A stretch of DNA of 64,000 nucleotides, taken from assembly GCF_027595985.1 (NCBI RefSeq), contig NC_073307.1, positions 39,879,823 through 39,943,822 of the forward strand, written 5' to 3'. This DNA comes from Sorex araneus (taxonomy: Eukaryota > Chordata > Mammalia > Eulipotyphla > Soricidae). The translations under genes were made by a program, and so were the position numbers. Under the pieces are notes generated by a model, which saw only the letters and a program-made list of their open reading frames with translations, made no database searches and was not told the origin of the DNA. Positions 22,517 to 33,473 of this stretch are shown here, one piece after another. Position 1 is the first letter of the stretch, and every line of letters starts with the position of its first letter.

Positions 22517-22763
22517 AGGCTGGCACAATAGCTCAGTGGGTAGGGCATTTGCCTTGCATGCGGCCAACTCGGGCTCGATTCCTCTGTCCCTCTCGGAGAG
22601 CCCGGCAAGCTACCAACAGTATCCCACCCGCACGGCAGAGTCTGGCAAGCTCCCCATGGCATATTCCATATGCCAAAAACAGTAACAAGTCTCACAATGG
22701 AGACGTTACTGGTGCCTGCTCGAGCAAATCAATGAACAACGGAATGACTACAGTGCTACAGAT
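22517..22763 (+). repeat. SOR-b SINE abutting the LTR-like element
   Basis: GGCTGGCACAATAGCTCAG head, CGGGCTCGATTCC B box, GGCATATTCCATATGCC palindrome, tail ACTACAGTGCTACAG. Its end coincides with the outer end of the LTR-like copy 2. Confidence 0.94.
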
Positions 22764-23495
22764 GTCCACTTGGTCTTCTCAGCACAGGAGTTGATCCCTG
22801 ACACCCAGTTTCTCCAGGAACCACAGATTCAGACTGGAGCGAGCAGTTGCTCTTTGACTAGAGGGGAGCCAGACCTAGGCCTTACCCAGGGCTTGGAGGT
22901 CTTTGTCCTATTTCACAAAAAGGAATTTCAGGAGCAGACAGCAGTGAAGTAAAAACATTTTATTTGGAGGGCAATGGAGGGAGAGCAAAGTGGGAGTAGC
23001 ACATTCAAGAGAGTCTGCAGGCTTGAGAGAGCCCCAGTGCATGTCTCAAGAGGGATGCGGGTGACACACGTGCTCAGGCACCACATGTGCTCAGCAGCAC
23101 AGGCATAAGCAGCACCTGTGCTCCGGCTGCATATGCACACACTTCCTCCGTTCAAGATGACTTGTATAGGGTTTTCCCAAGTTGCTCCATGTGGGGCATC
23201 TACCTAGGTAGGAGTCCAATGCTAGAGTCGTTGCCAAAGGGGTAGAGCTCGAAGTGGTTGATGGTCTTCTTCGAAATTCATTTCCTTGACATTTGTTCCT
23301 GCTGGAGCTTCTCTCAAAGGTGTGTGTGTGTTTGGGGGGGGGGGCGGGTAGAGGGGTCCAGCCTTCAAGCTTTATCAGTTCCTGTGTCTGCATTTTTGCA
23401 GCAGTGGTGCTATTGATGTTATAACTTTCCAGAAATTTAATTGCCATGGTGGGTCCTTCCCTATCTCCCTGCCTGCATCATATCCACCTCAGCTG
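22764..23495 (-). mobile_element. LTR-like dispersed repeat, copy 2
   Basis: Opposite in orientation to 15917-16741. On the minus strand it carries CCATGGCAATTAAATTTC, ACCATCAACCACTTCGAG, CATCTTGAACGGAGGAAG, CCTCTTGAGACATGC, CCAAATAAAATG (polyadenylation-like) and CTGCTCCTGAAATTCC. A G-rich plus (GT)n stretch at 23321-23350 is private to this copy. An open frame at 23091-23447 (minus) lies within it but has no domain. Confidence 0.6.
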
Positions 23496-23499
23496 AGAC

Positions 23500-24375
23500 C
23501 TTTTCTCTAATGAGGGGATATATGCAGTCCTGTAGAACTGCATTCCCAGAAACAGTCTGTCGGTGCCATTCCTATGGTTGGATTAGTAGAGAAATTATAC
23601 CCGCTTAACAGGTGCCTCCAATTAACATGAGATTGTCCCAACACAGTCAGATCCTGTGCTTCCCACCCAGGGGCCACATCTGGGTGCAAAAGAGCTCACC
23701 TGCTGCCATCAGGAAGGTCTCCGCTTCCTCTAAAGGTCATTTGCGTAGTTTCTCTGAATAGGGTAAGACCAGTAACTAGGTAACTATAATACAAATTTCA
23801 TAATAAGTCATGGAAAAGAAATGCTTAATTGTGACAGGAGCTGAGAAACGCAGAGTTGCACAGTGCAAATACGTTCAGGGAAGTTGCGATATGGTGCCAT
23901 CTGGTGGCACTTATTGTTCAGTACACATATAGACTAGAAGAAGTTGGTGCATGGGACATGAGCAAAACAGCCACGTCCCTACCACTGGTCCAGGAATATG
24001 CCAGAGCTGAAGATTTGGACAGCCGGGTCTCCAATTAATTTCCTTTGAGGTCTCTGCAAAGGTCACTTGCTGATGTATCTCACACAGCGACAAATAGCCT
24101 GCCCAGAAAAACCCTGAATCTAGCACCATTTGAGAACAGGAGCAGGATAAATCATCAATCCAAATACATCAAATTCACATTATTAGCAATGTTATAGCAT
24201 GCCTTAGCAATATTTTCTTATAGAACTGCAATATTGTCTGTAATATATATTGTAGAAATACTATAATATCTTGTAGTAGTATTTTTTCTTTTTTTCATTG
24301 CTCATTTTTTTCTATTACTCTGAAAAATAATTATGTATTTGTTATCTCTTCTTCTCCAGAGAGACAGCTTTCTAT
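23500..24375. other. Intergenic, nothing recognised
   Basis: Mostly unique-looking sequence, AT-rich after 24170. Confidence 0.4.
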
Positions 24376-24379
24376 TTTG

Positions 24380-25193
24380 TTGATCTTTATATTTTTACTG
24401 AACTATAAATTAGTTTTTCTGGGTTTGTAATCCATATTCCATTAAAGTCGACCTTTCATAGCATACAATTCAGTAATTTTTAGTATATTGACAGGATTGT
24501 GCAATTATTGCAATATTATCCCTGAACCTTTTCATTACCCTCCAAACAGTGCTCATATCCATGATTTATCCCTTTTCACCCCCTTCTTTCTCCCATTCTG
24601 TGAAATTACTGCTCTGCTTCTGTCTCTGTGCAGTTCCTACTTGGAATATAGTTCAAATCAATAGAACCACACACGTGGCCAGTTATGTCTAACTTCCTTC
24701 GCTTTCAAGATCCATCCCTGTGGTTATGTCTTTCAGTGATTCTTCCATGTAATAGTGCAAAACTATTCCACTGCATGGATATACTGTTTTGTTCTTTTAT
24801 CATGACTTGATGGACAATTGAACTGTCTGCGCATTTAGGTTATTATAAAGAATGTTGCTGTAAACCTTAACATACAAGTGTGCTTGGGCATACGCTTTCC
24901 CTTCTTCTGAGAGTATACCTAGCAGTCCAGGGACTGGGTCATATGATGAATCTGTTGAACTTTTGGTGGAGCTGCCAAGGTTTTCCACAGTGCATGTACC
25001 ATTCTACACTCCTATCAGCAAAATAAATGAGGGTTTCAACTTCTCCACATCCTAGTGAGTATGAAGAAGTAGCTCATTATGGTTTTAATTTGCATTTCCC
25101 TAATGACTAACGAGGCTCGGCATCTTTTCGTGTGCTCACTGGCATTTGTATGTCTTTTTGGGGGAAAAAAAATGTCTATTCACATTCTTTGCC
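24380..25193 (-). mobile_element. Old antisense L1 3' relic
   Basis: CATACAATTCAGTAATTTTTAG, AAATCAATAGAACCACACACG, TTCCACTGCATGGATATACTG, GGTCATATGATGAATCTG, CATTCTACACTCCTATCAGC and TTTAATTTGCATTTCCCTAATG are hallmark antisense L1 3' sequence. It continues at 25389 after a SINE. Confidence 0.88.
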
Positions 25194-25194
25194 C

Positions 25195-25388
25195 ATTTAT
25201 TTTGGTGTGTGGGGCGGGGGGCAGGGGGAAAGCGCATAGCCAGCAATGCTCATGGTTACTCCTGGCTCTAGGCTCAGGAGTCACTTGTGGAGGGCTCAGG
25301 AGACTATATGTGGGGTCAGGGATCGAACCCAGATCAGTTGCATGCCAGATAAATACCCTCCCTGCTGTACTATCACTCCGGCCCCTCT
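25195..25388 (-). repeat. SOR-a SINE inserted in an L1 relic
   Basis: GGTTACTCCTGGCTCTAGGC, GGGATCGAACCCAGATCAG and TACTATCACTCCGGCCCC. It splits the L1 sequence CATTCTTTGCCCATTTATTTT from GTCTATTTTTTGAACTG. Confidence 0.85.
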
Positions 25389-25500
25389 TTGTCTATTTTT
25401 TGAACTGTACTATTGTTGAGGCATAAGCCTCATTTGTATATTCTGAATCATGAACTTGTATCAGAGGATACATAAATATTGTCTTCCATCTTTTCAATTT
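25389..25500 (-). mobile_element. Continuation of the antisense L1 relic
   Basis: TTTGTCTATTTTTTGAACTG and ATCAGAGGATACATAAATATTG continue the L1 3' region interrupted by the SINE. Confidence 0.6.
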
Positions 25501-25815
25501 TATTTCTGTCTTCTCCGGACATTTTAAGCAGTGCTCAGAGTCCCTGGAGTCCTTCCCAAAAACTCATGGCCAACTGTGAGGACCAGGATGTGGTGCTGCC
25601 CTGCAGTACCGGGGACCACCAAGGTCATCCCCATGTTTGAGAGCCTCCAGGTGGTACCTGAAGATGCTGACCCTACATGAAGATTGACCATGAGTGTCAA
25701 TCACAGGCAAAGGAGGCTCCATCTGAATCTCTCTGGTCCATCTTCATACTTTCTTGATGGTGTCTTTTGTAGCAATTTTCTGTTTAACTTTGACTTAACT
25801 TTTCTTTTTTCCCTT
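25501..25815. other. Unrecognised segment between L1 relics
   Basis: More GC-rich than its surroundings, with short broken frames. It could be a decayed retrocopy but I cannot name a source. Confidence 0.3.
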
Positions 25816-26012
25816 TTTTATACTTTGCTTTGGGGTGGGGCAGGGGTGAGGTTACACATTCGTAAGTGTAAGGGCTTACCACTGACTTTGTGCTTAAGGA
25901 TCACTCGTGACAGGGCTCTACGGACTGTATGTGGTGCAGAGGATCAAACCCAGGTCAGCCGCATGCAAAGCAAGTGCTGTGCCCACTATACTCTCTCCAC
26001 AGCCTCTGCTTT
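25816..26012 (-). repeat. Diverged SOR-a SINE
   Basis: GATCAAACCCAGGTCAGCCGC is the reversed B-box region, followed by GTGCCCACTATACTCTC. Confidence 0.7.
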
Positions 26013-26039
26013 TTATTTGGCAGCTTGGTTTGGAGATAC

Positions 26040-26447
26040 TTGTTTTAAATTATTCCTAGAGTTTATTCTTTTAATGCTATAAAAATGGAATTGCTTTCAA
26101 TTCAACTTTGTCTTTCTTTTTGCTACTATAGAGAAATATAATTGATTCTTGTTTACTAATCTTGCATCCACAACCTTGATAAGCAGTTTAACAGAGTCAA
26201 TCAGTTTTTATGAGTTCTTTATAGTTGTCTACATACAAGATCAAGTCATCTGGAAACATAGTCTTACACTATTTTTTCCCAATACAGAATACTTCTTTTT
26301 CTTTTCTCGCACAAACCTTCCCTGAACAGTGTTGACTAGAAACACAGTGTTCCACCACAGTGTTGACTAGAAACACGAGAGCAAACATTCCGCCTTGTAA
26401 GAGCATTCAGGACTCCATTATTAAATAAGATGGTATGATGCCATTTT
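26040..26447 (-). mobile_element. Old antisense L1 ORF2 relic
   Basis: ATCTTGCATCCACAACCTTG, ATGAGTTCTTTATAGTTGTC and ATACAAGATCAAGTCATCTGG are the classical antisense ORF2 landmarks. It hosts the retrocopy that follows. Confidence 0.8.
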
Positions 26448-26465
26448 TCATAGGTGCCCTTTATT

Positions 26466-26811
26466 TTTTTTTCAAACTTAAAGGGGATTTATTTGTGATT
26501 TCCTATATATATTTAGCTTGTAAATACAAGACTGTAAATGTATTAAGAGACAATTTCTGTTAAAGTTTTCATTGTGTTTCACTTCAAGTACTGTACAAGT
26601 TAAAATCTGATAAAGGATTTACATTCGGTTATCTGAAAGTTCCCATCTCAGACTCGTGTTTAATGTGGTGGGTGACTCCATCATCTCCATAGACACCACC
26701 AGCAGGAAAGTCTCTCCTTTATGGCTTCTGGGACTCTCATTAGTTAGTGTGCATACAGTTTTCGTTTTCTATGTCATTGTCATTATCATTGCTATCTTCG
26801 TCACTTTCTAA
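26466..26811 (-). pseudogene. 5'-truncated processed retrocopy of an unidentified mRNA
   Basis: The insert begins with T9 (poly(A) on the minus strand) preceded inside by AAATAAATCCCC, and is flanked by the exact 18-bp duplication TCATAGGTGCCCTTTATT at 26448-26465 and 26812-26829, the signature of L1-mediated retrocopying. On the minus strand it opens with an acidic, Asn/Asp/Glu-rich frame (SDEDSNDNDNDIENEN) that stops after about 20 codons; the remaining ~270 nt look like a 3' UTR. I cannot name the parent gene. It sits inside an old L1 relic, so it is younger than that L1. Confidence 0.8.
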
Positions 26812-26845
26812 TCATAGGTGCCCTTTATTAAGGAATATTGGTAGG

Positions 26846-26962
26846 TGGAAATTTTGGGTCACACCTACTGTGTGACCACATGTTCTGGGACCACATGTTG
26901 TTGGAGATTAAACTAAACATGCTCCCACACACATGCAGAGCACATGCTCAGCCTAGCCCCAA
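26846..26962 (-). repeat. Possible diverged SOR-a SINE
   Basis: TTTTGGGTCACACCTACTGTG, GAGATTAAACTAAACATGC and CATGCTCAGCCTAGCCCC. Confidence 0.5.
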
Positions 26963-29355
26963 GGAAGAGTACTGAATTTTGGTAAATGCTTTTTTTTTTT
27001 CCCCTCATTGGTCATGATTTTTGTCATTTCTATGATGTGTGGCACTGGTTGATTTTCACATATATAACCAACCTGTGAGATATCTCTTTGGATATTTATA
27101 GGGAGAAATAGCAATAAAGAGAAGGAATGAGGGAGGATCACGGAGCCTGAGAAGTCCACGATGTGCAGACAGTAGGAGGAAGCCAGCCTCTCTCTCTGAG
27201 GCTTCTTCCCAGTTCCCCAATTTCACTCTACAGGTGAGATGAAATGGAATTGACCAAAGAATTGACCAATGAGGGTTCTGTGGTTGCAGAGCTTCTTTCC
27301 TCGGCCTTCCCATCTCTGCTTTCCTAAAACTCACTGTGATTCCAGCCACACTGTTGAAATAATCAAAGTGTGGTAAAGAACTGTGTGCCCTGAAGTGTGG
27401 ACAGACAAAAGCTGGAAAAGCTCCATGGAAGGTGAAGCTCAATTGGCATATGATTTGGTCAAATCTTCACATTTTCAGCCTCTGACATGGCCTGGATTTT
27501 CCAGCCCAAAGAACAGGGCCTCTTTTAAGGAATCTCCAATAAACTGTCTTTTTTTAGCCCATAATAGTAAGGATATGCTTGATCCCTGTGTACTTCATTC
27601 ATAAAATGTAAACATTACCCTTGAAGTATTGTCTTGAGGGTTGTATGATATATTGTGGTGGGAAACTTGATGTACAGCTGAAATATGGGAGCCTCCTCCT
27701 TGTTTTAATGCTTTTTTTCCCCACCTCATGCTTTCCAATGTCTTAATCTCTCACATTCTCACTGCTTAAATATAATGAAAGTGTTCTTCCCATACCATAA
27801 ATCATAAAGATTTCAGCTGCTAGGAGAAGAAATACCTTTGCCTTGTTTTCTGATTGCATTTCTGATTAGGGTTCTTTGCTTATCATTTATTTCCCATAGG
27901 TTTTGTTGGATGGACTTTACTCTAAAGTCTCATTTGTTCAAAAGACATTAACATAAGAGAATCCTCACCAGGGTTCCGAGGATAATATATTACTACATTT
28001 TCCCCTAGTTATCTAGCCACAGAAAGTGCATATTTTATTAAAAATATCCAATACAATTGTTTACAAAAATAATGGATGAAAATCGGTTTCACAACTTATT
28101 CGGAAAACCTGTAATAGGAAGAGAAAGTCATACAGTAAATATATGAAGAATTTAGAAATCTGCTTTTAGGCTATTTTGGATCATACATCTAGTCTCTAAA
28201 GAAAAAAAATACTGTCTTCACCATTTCAGGATAGTCTGATAGCAAGGGTATTCAGCTAAAAAGGATGCCATATAAGAGATGATTTATTTGCTCAGTATAA
28301 TATCCTTAGAAATGAAGATAAAATTTTAGAAAATTAAGAACCCCTATCACAAAGGCAATATATCCCCAATATGGTATTTTGAATATTATGTGGGTTTCTC
28401 TTGTATGCATACAAAGATTCACTCTCATTTTCACATGCTTAGAGTTTAGCATGTGGAAAAAATATGTTTTTAATTTAGTTTCCTTTCTATCCTGGCATAA
28501 CTTTGTAGCCAAAATGCTTATTCGTCCTTCATACAAATGTGGCTCATTCTTCCTCTTGTTATTCCTACTGTTATTTCTTTTCATTTGAGGAAAGGGAAAT
28601 AACATACTTTTTCTGCTGTCTGCACAGTAGCCACTGAATAAATTCTGGAAACAACAATGAAGGAAAATATTTATGAAATTCTATATCCCAACTGAAATTC
28701 CTTCAGTCAATCCATCAACCTCCATGTGAAGAACGACTTTACATGGACAATGATTTGCAAGAGGGGCTTCACATTGAATCCTTACACCATTTGATTCTCA
28801 TTAGGTCCCCCTTACGTCACTGATTTGAATCCAAATGACTGGAAATCCCATCATTCTTTCCTATACTGATGTTGCCTCTGAGCTAGTACACAATTTAAAG
28901 CATAATTTCTACAAAGGAAAATGACCTTTGCTGAAATTCAACAATCTCATGGCTATTATCAACCCATACTTAATTTTTATGTGCTTTCATTGGGATAAAA
29001 TTTCATTTAATATTATCCAGTAAGTTCCCTTTTGGGCACAGTGATTTCTTTATAATGGCAACTTAATCACCAGTAGTCAGTCTTCGAGTTTCCCAGAACT
29101 TTCTGTTCTTTTTTTCAGTCCTTCTCTTCTTTTATGTTTAGGAGCACTTTATTCTGAAGAAGCAAGACTGTTCCCAGAGCTTGAGAAACATTAATGACGT
29201 CAAGTTTGTGGTCAATTTCAGCTTCCAAAAATTGCTGTTTTATTCACTCATTTACTCTCAAAGAGCTTATGAATCAAGCTCTATTCCATACTTCACTGAC
29301 ATTTCTGGGAACCTCTTATATTTGTTCCTACTGATGGGACCCACTGAAGGCAGAG
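26963..29355. other. Longest repeat-poor stretch of the window, no gene seen
   Basis: About 2.4 kb of AT-rich unique-looking DNA. I see no exon with splice sites, no SINE and no clear LINE. Confidence 0.4.
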
Positions 29356-29357
29356 AC

Positions 29358-29410
29358 CAGTGATTCTCAGAACTAACCACGCATAAGAATCACCTGGAAA
29401 CTTGTTGAAG
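29358..29410 (+). mobile_element. MER5-like hAT fragment, left part
   Basis: CCAGTGATTCTCAGAACTAAC and TAAGAATCACCTGGAAACTTG match the left end of MER5-type nonautonomous hAT elements; the right part resumes at 29905. Confidence 0.75.
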
Positions 29411-29416
29411 ACAGTT

Positions 29417-29553
29417 CTCCCATCGCTGGAGAGATGGTGCAGAAGGTAAGGCACTTGCCTTGCAGGTGGCTGATCCAGGTTGGAGCCCTGGCAACATATA
29501 GAGAACCCCACAAGGAGTAATCCCTGAGCTCTACTGGGGTGGCCCCCAAAATA
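29417..29553 (+). repeat. Diverged SOR-a SINE
   Basis: GCTGGAGAGATGGTGCAGAAG head, CCAGGTTGGAGCCCTGG in place of the B box, GGGGTGGCCCCCAAAATA end. Confidence 0.75.
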
Positions 29554-29555
29554 AC

Positions 29556-29742
29556 TGTATCACTGTATCACTGTCATCCCGTTGCTCATCGATTTGTTCG
29601 AGCGGGCACCAGTAACATCTCTGATTGAGAGACTTATTGTTACTGCTTTTGGCATATCCAATACGCACAGGTAGCTTGCCAGGCTCTGCCGCACGGGCTC
29701 GATACTCTCGGTAGCTTGCCGGGCTCTCCAAGAGGGACCAAA
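29556..29742 (-). repeat. SOR-b SINE, head missing
   Basis: Tail TGTATCACTGTATCACTGTC, then GATTTGTTCGAGCGGGCACC and GGCATATCCAATACG; stops at GGGCTCTCCAAGAGGGACC before the tRNA-like head. Confidence 0.9.
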
Positions 29743-29759
29743 ATAACAAACTTCAAAAT

Positions 29760-29897
29760 TAGTCCTCCTGGTCGGATAGAAGGTAAGGCACTTGCTTTGC
29801 ACGCAGGCAACTTTAATTAGCGTCCCGACATCACATATGGTGAACCCTAGTAGACCCTGAGCACCACTAGGTCTGGCCCAAAATCAAAAACTTAAAT
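29760..29897 (+). repeat. Diverged SOR-a SINE
   Basis: GGTAAGGCACTTGCTTTGCACGC, CACATATGGTGAACCCTAG, GAGCACCACTAGGTCTGGCCC and AAAATCAAAAAC. Confidence 0.75.
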
Positions 29898-29904
29898 TTA
29901 AAAT

Positions 29905-30003
29905 GTCCCCATTCATTCCTGATCCTGGTTTTAGAATCTGCATTTCTAACAACTACCTTGAGGATAATAACGCTGCTGGCTCAGCGACCATATCTGAAAC
30001 CCT
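29905..30003 (+). mobile_element. MER5-like hAT fragment, right part
   Basis: TTAGAATCTGCATTTCTAAC, then AACTACCTTGAGGATAATAACG and GCTGCTGGCTCAGCGACCAT follow the MER5 consensus order. Confidence 0.75.
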
Positions 30004-30040
30004 GCAGAAATCTGTGCACATTTTACCTCTGATATGTTCA

Positions 30041-30160
30041 TTTTGTTTGGTAGTCACATCTGGGGGCGTTCAGAGGAGCATGTGGTACTGGGAATCAAAC
30101 CTGGATTGCTTTCAAGCAAACCATGCGCTCTAGTGCATAAAGCTATCTCCCCAGCCCCCG
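30041..30160 (-). repeat. Diverged SOR-a SINE
   Basis: GGTACTGGGAATCAAACCTGG, then AAAGCTATCTCCCCAGCCCC head. Confidence 0.75.
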
Positions 30161-32235
30161 TCTCCAACCTGGAATGAGACTTCAAAATCTATCGACCGCA
30201 AAAACTTAAAAGACTGGACCCGGGGGCAAAGGTGAGGGGCCGAAATGATGGGGGGAACAAACCAGTTAAATACTTCAAGATAAACTCTACTCTCAGGGAC
30301 CTGGTTAGGTCTTGCAAACCTCACCTCAGCTGGCCCTCCTCATTCTGAGCCCTGCCCCCTTGTGTAGATTTTCATCTAGATGCCCTTTGGTTCAGTGTCA
30401 TAGCATTGTTATATATTTTCTCACAATGTAACCCATTTTTCTGAAGACAGAGGAAAACTGTTCACCAAGTCCTAACACTTTTTCCACTTAAAATCCATTT
30501 TATCCCAAGAAATACAACACCTCAGATCCATGACATAGTTTATTTTGTATTAACTTGAGGGTGCTGCATAGACAGACACCTTTCACTGTTGCCAAATTTT
30601 TCAACTCCCCCACATCCAGGTATGCAAAACCATATGAGGTTTAAGAAGCTCAGTTCTAAAATACCATCCTTTGAAAAGTTCACTGTTCAGTCACAGTACG
30701 GTGAGTTCCTGTGCATTTAAAAACATCTCCAAACTCTCTGGTAAGGATAGAGCCAGCTATTAGTAGCTTCCATTATACTGAAAATACTTGTAAAAAAAAT
30801 TTTGAGGCAAAAACATGTGGAGGATGAGCTAGCGACAGCGATGTTGAGTGTGGAAGGGGAAAAGAGGCCAGCAAGAGGGTATAAATCCCCGTATAAGTCA
30901 ACTTTCCTTCCCAAGCCACTGACAAACACTGGGAATACAGCCTGTGCTCCGGCAGGAAAGAAGCGGGCCTGAGTTGCTGGGATTTGGTTCATGGCATGGA
31001 CTGTGTGTGGGAAGGACCTCAGGACAATGGGACAATCCTAGGAGAGAGTTCAGGACAGTCCTCCATCATCTTCAATGAAAAGAAAAAAAGAAAAATGTAA
31101 GCTCTTTCTGATTGGTCTTTTCACCAACTCACACTTTTGACAATTGAAGCACTTCAGTGATCTGCAACAAAGAGTGAGGAGAAACCCCAAGTTAGGAACC
31201 GGGACATGCCTGTGTCCCAAAACAGCCAGTCAGGCACAGAGGAGGGAGAGGAGCATCCCTGACTGTTGGGGGTCACGGTGGGGCCCGACATGGACATCCC
31301 GCACCTAAGGGAGCAGAGAGGTTCCATCAGCCTTACCTGCAAGTGTGCGGTTTGAGCTCAGGCTTACATCTGTCTTTCCAGAAGCTCAGAGGCCTCTGTG
31401 CTACGCTGTTCCGAGGAAGGAAAACTTCATCCTGCAAAGCCATGACTCCAGCCCTTCGGGGCTGGGGGGCTTCTTCCCACCCAGGCTCACCTTGAGGTGC
31501 TGCTGTGGGCTTCCCTGCCCTGGGCCTGCGAGGCTGCAGAAATGAGGCTGCATCACCCAGACAAGACTGAGTTAGGAGGTGCCTCCTCTCCGGCAGGCAT
31601 CCCCCTATCCCACCCCACCCCCACCCACACTTCACACTTCCAGGTGGACACAAACTCAGGGGGAGCGAATCCCAACAAGCCTCTCCAGCAGAGAATCACC
31701 AATTATAGAGGGGCCCCGCCTCTAATGCAACCAGAACTGGAAACCAGTTTCCATCGGAGGCCACAGTAAGACTTTTCACCTGGACCCCACTGTCCAGGAG
31801 GTTGGGCTGGTGAAAGAGGAAGTAAATCCAAAGCACCGTTGTCCATAGCTCTGGACAGAGCAGATTCCTGAGAATAGGGGCGGGGGGAGGGAGAGAGCAA
31901 TGCCTGGGGGCCACAGTGGAGCCATGCTGGAGTGACTAAAAGGCAATGGCTTTGCACGATAGCATATATCAGGTAGGAGTTGCCAACACTGCATACAAAG
32001 CTGTTCAAATGTGCATATAGGTGGCAAGCGGAATGATCAGCTCTCGGCAACGCTGTGTGATTCAGAGGACATTCCGAGAACACAGGCCATACTCTGACAG
32101 AACCAGAACCCCACTTGTACCCTTAATACTATTCCCCGACACCATCTTATGGTCCAGGTCCAATCCTGGGTCAAAGAGGACTCGTTCCCTGTAGGGTCAA
32201 GAGGAAAAGTGACTTTTTAAAAATTATATTAAGTT
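30161..32235. other. Intergenic, no gene seen
   Basis: Includes a GC-rich part at about 31180-31900. Overlapping short ORFs on both strands, no homologous protein recognised, and not CpG-dense enough for me to call a promoter. Confidence 0.4.
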
Positions 32236-32430
32236 AGGGCCAGAGAGATAATACAGCAGGTTGGGCAGTGCCTTTTGTGCAACCAACCCAGGTTCGATCC
32301 CCGGCTTCCCATATGGTCCCCTGAGCACCACCAGGAGCCAGGAGTAATTCCTGATTGCAGAGCCAGGAGTAACCCTTGTGCATTGCCGGGTGTGACCCAA
32401 AAGGCCAAAAAAATAAAATAAAATTATAGT
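32236..32430 (+). repeat. SOR-a SINE
   Basis: AGGGCCAGAGAGATAATACAGC head, GGTTCGATCCCCGG B box, a duplicated CAGGAGCCAGGAGTAATTCC and GGTGTGACCCAAAAGGCC end. Confidence 0.93.
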
Positions 32431-32680
32431 GGGCTGGAGCAATAGCACAGCGGTAGGGCATTCGCCTTTCACACAACCGACCCATGTTCGATTCCTCCAC
32501 CCCTCTCGGAGAGCCTGGCAAGCTACCGAGAGTATTGCGCCTGCATGGCAGAGCCTGATAAGCTATCCGTGGCATATTGGGTGTGCCAAAAACAGTAACA
32601 AATAAGTCTCACAATCGAGAGATGTTACTGGTGCCCGCTCGAACAAATTGATGAGCAACGGGATGACAGTGACAGTGAAA
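32431..32680 (+). repeat. SOR-b SINE directly after a SOR-a
   Basis: GGGCTGGAGCAATAGCACAGC head, ATGTTCGATTCC B box, changed palindrome GGCATATTGGGTGTGCC, tail ATGACAGTGACAGTGA. Confidence 0.94.
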
Positions 32681-32798
32681 ATTATAGTAAGTATATAGCA
32701 ATGAACTGTACATATTATACAGTAATATAGCATATAACAAGATACTAAACAACTATTAAAGAGAAACTATCACTTTAGTCTTATTAAAATAGTACTAT

Positions 32799-32945
32799 TG
32801 GGTCAGAGAGCTGGTACAAGTGTTAATGTGTTTGCCTTGCATGCAACTGACTGATTCGGTCCCTAGCACCTCATATGGTCTCCTGGAGCATGCCAGGAGG
32901 GATCTCTGAGCACTGACAGTGGTACCCCCCAACCCCCCAAAAATC
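32799..32945 (+). repeat. Diverged SOR-a SINE
   Basis: GTTTGCCTTGCATGCAACTGAC, CTCATATGGTCTCCTGGAGC and a CCCCCCAAAAA end. Confidence 0.75.
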
Positions 32946-32949
32946 ACTG

Positions 32950-33410
32950 TTTTAATATTTTAATAAAAATATTCATTAGAAGTTTATTCAGCAGCTTGAT
33001 GTTTATCTCCAAGGACCAGATACCTTAACAATTATGTATGCCATTAAATATGTAATTTACTACAGCTGGAATTAAATAAAACGTGTAGGAGTTGTACAGG
33101 AACCTGCTTGCAACTTTAAACGAAAATTGTTTGCTTCTAAAGAAATTGAATTGACCTAGATAATCTGTGTTCAGGCCCAGGGAAATGTAGTTGATATCGA
33201 GTCAAAAGAATTTTGGCCTTCATCAAACTCCTGACAACTTCCGCTCATTACCTTTGCAATAATATATTATGCTCTTAGCGAGGTGAGAAAAACGCTGATG
33301 TGAAACTTCAGCACAATTACGGACAATGCAATTGGCTTGAGGAGTTGCTCTTCTCATATAAAAACCTTAGAACTTGAAGGAACCATCGTGCCCTGTGCAG
33401 ATGCTTAATA
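32950..33410. other. Intergenic, nothing recognised
   Basis: AT-rich unique-looking sequence. Confidence 0.4.
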
Positions 33411-33413
33411 ACA

Positions 33414-33473
33414 CTCCCCCTCCCCCTCCCCCTCTCCTCTCCCACCTCCCCCTCCTCTCCCCAGCCCACCTCC
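33414..33473. repeat. C/T-rich (CCCCCT)n tract
   Basis: Sixty bases of almost pure pyrimidine on the plus strand with CCCCCT periodicity; a mirror-repeat triplex candidate. Confidence 0.85.

Noticed and set aside
25501-25700. Possible processed pseudogene between two L1 relics
   Set aside because: Short broken frames only, no poly(A), no flanking duplication and no identifiable parent.
31180-31900. GC-rich stretch as a possible promoter or CpG island
   Set aside because: CpG density looks low by eye, no transcript start or exon is recognisable, and no known gene is expected there.
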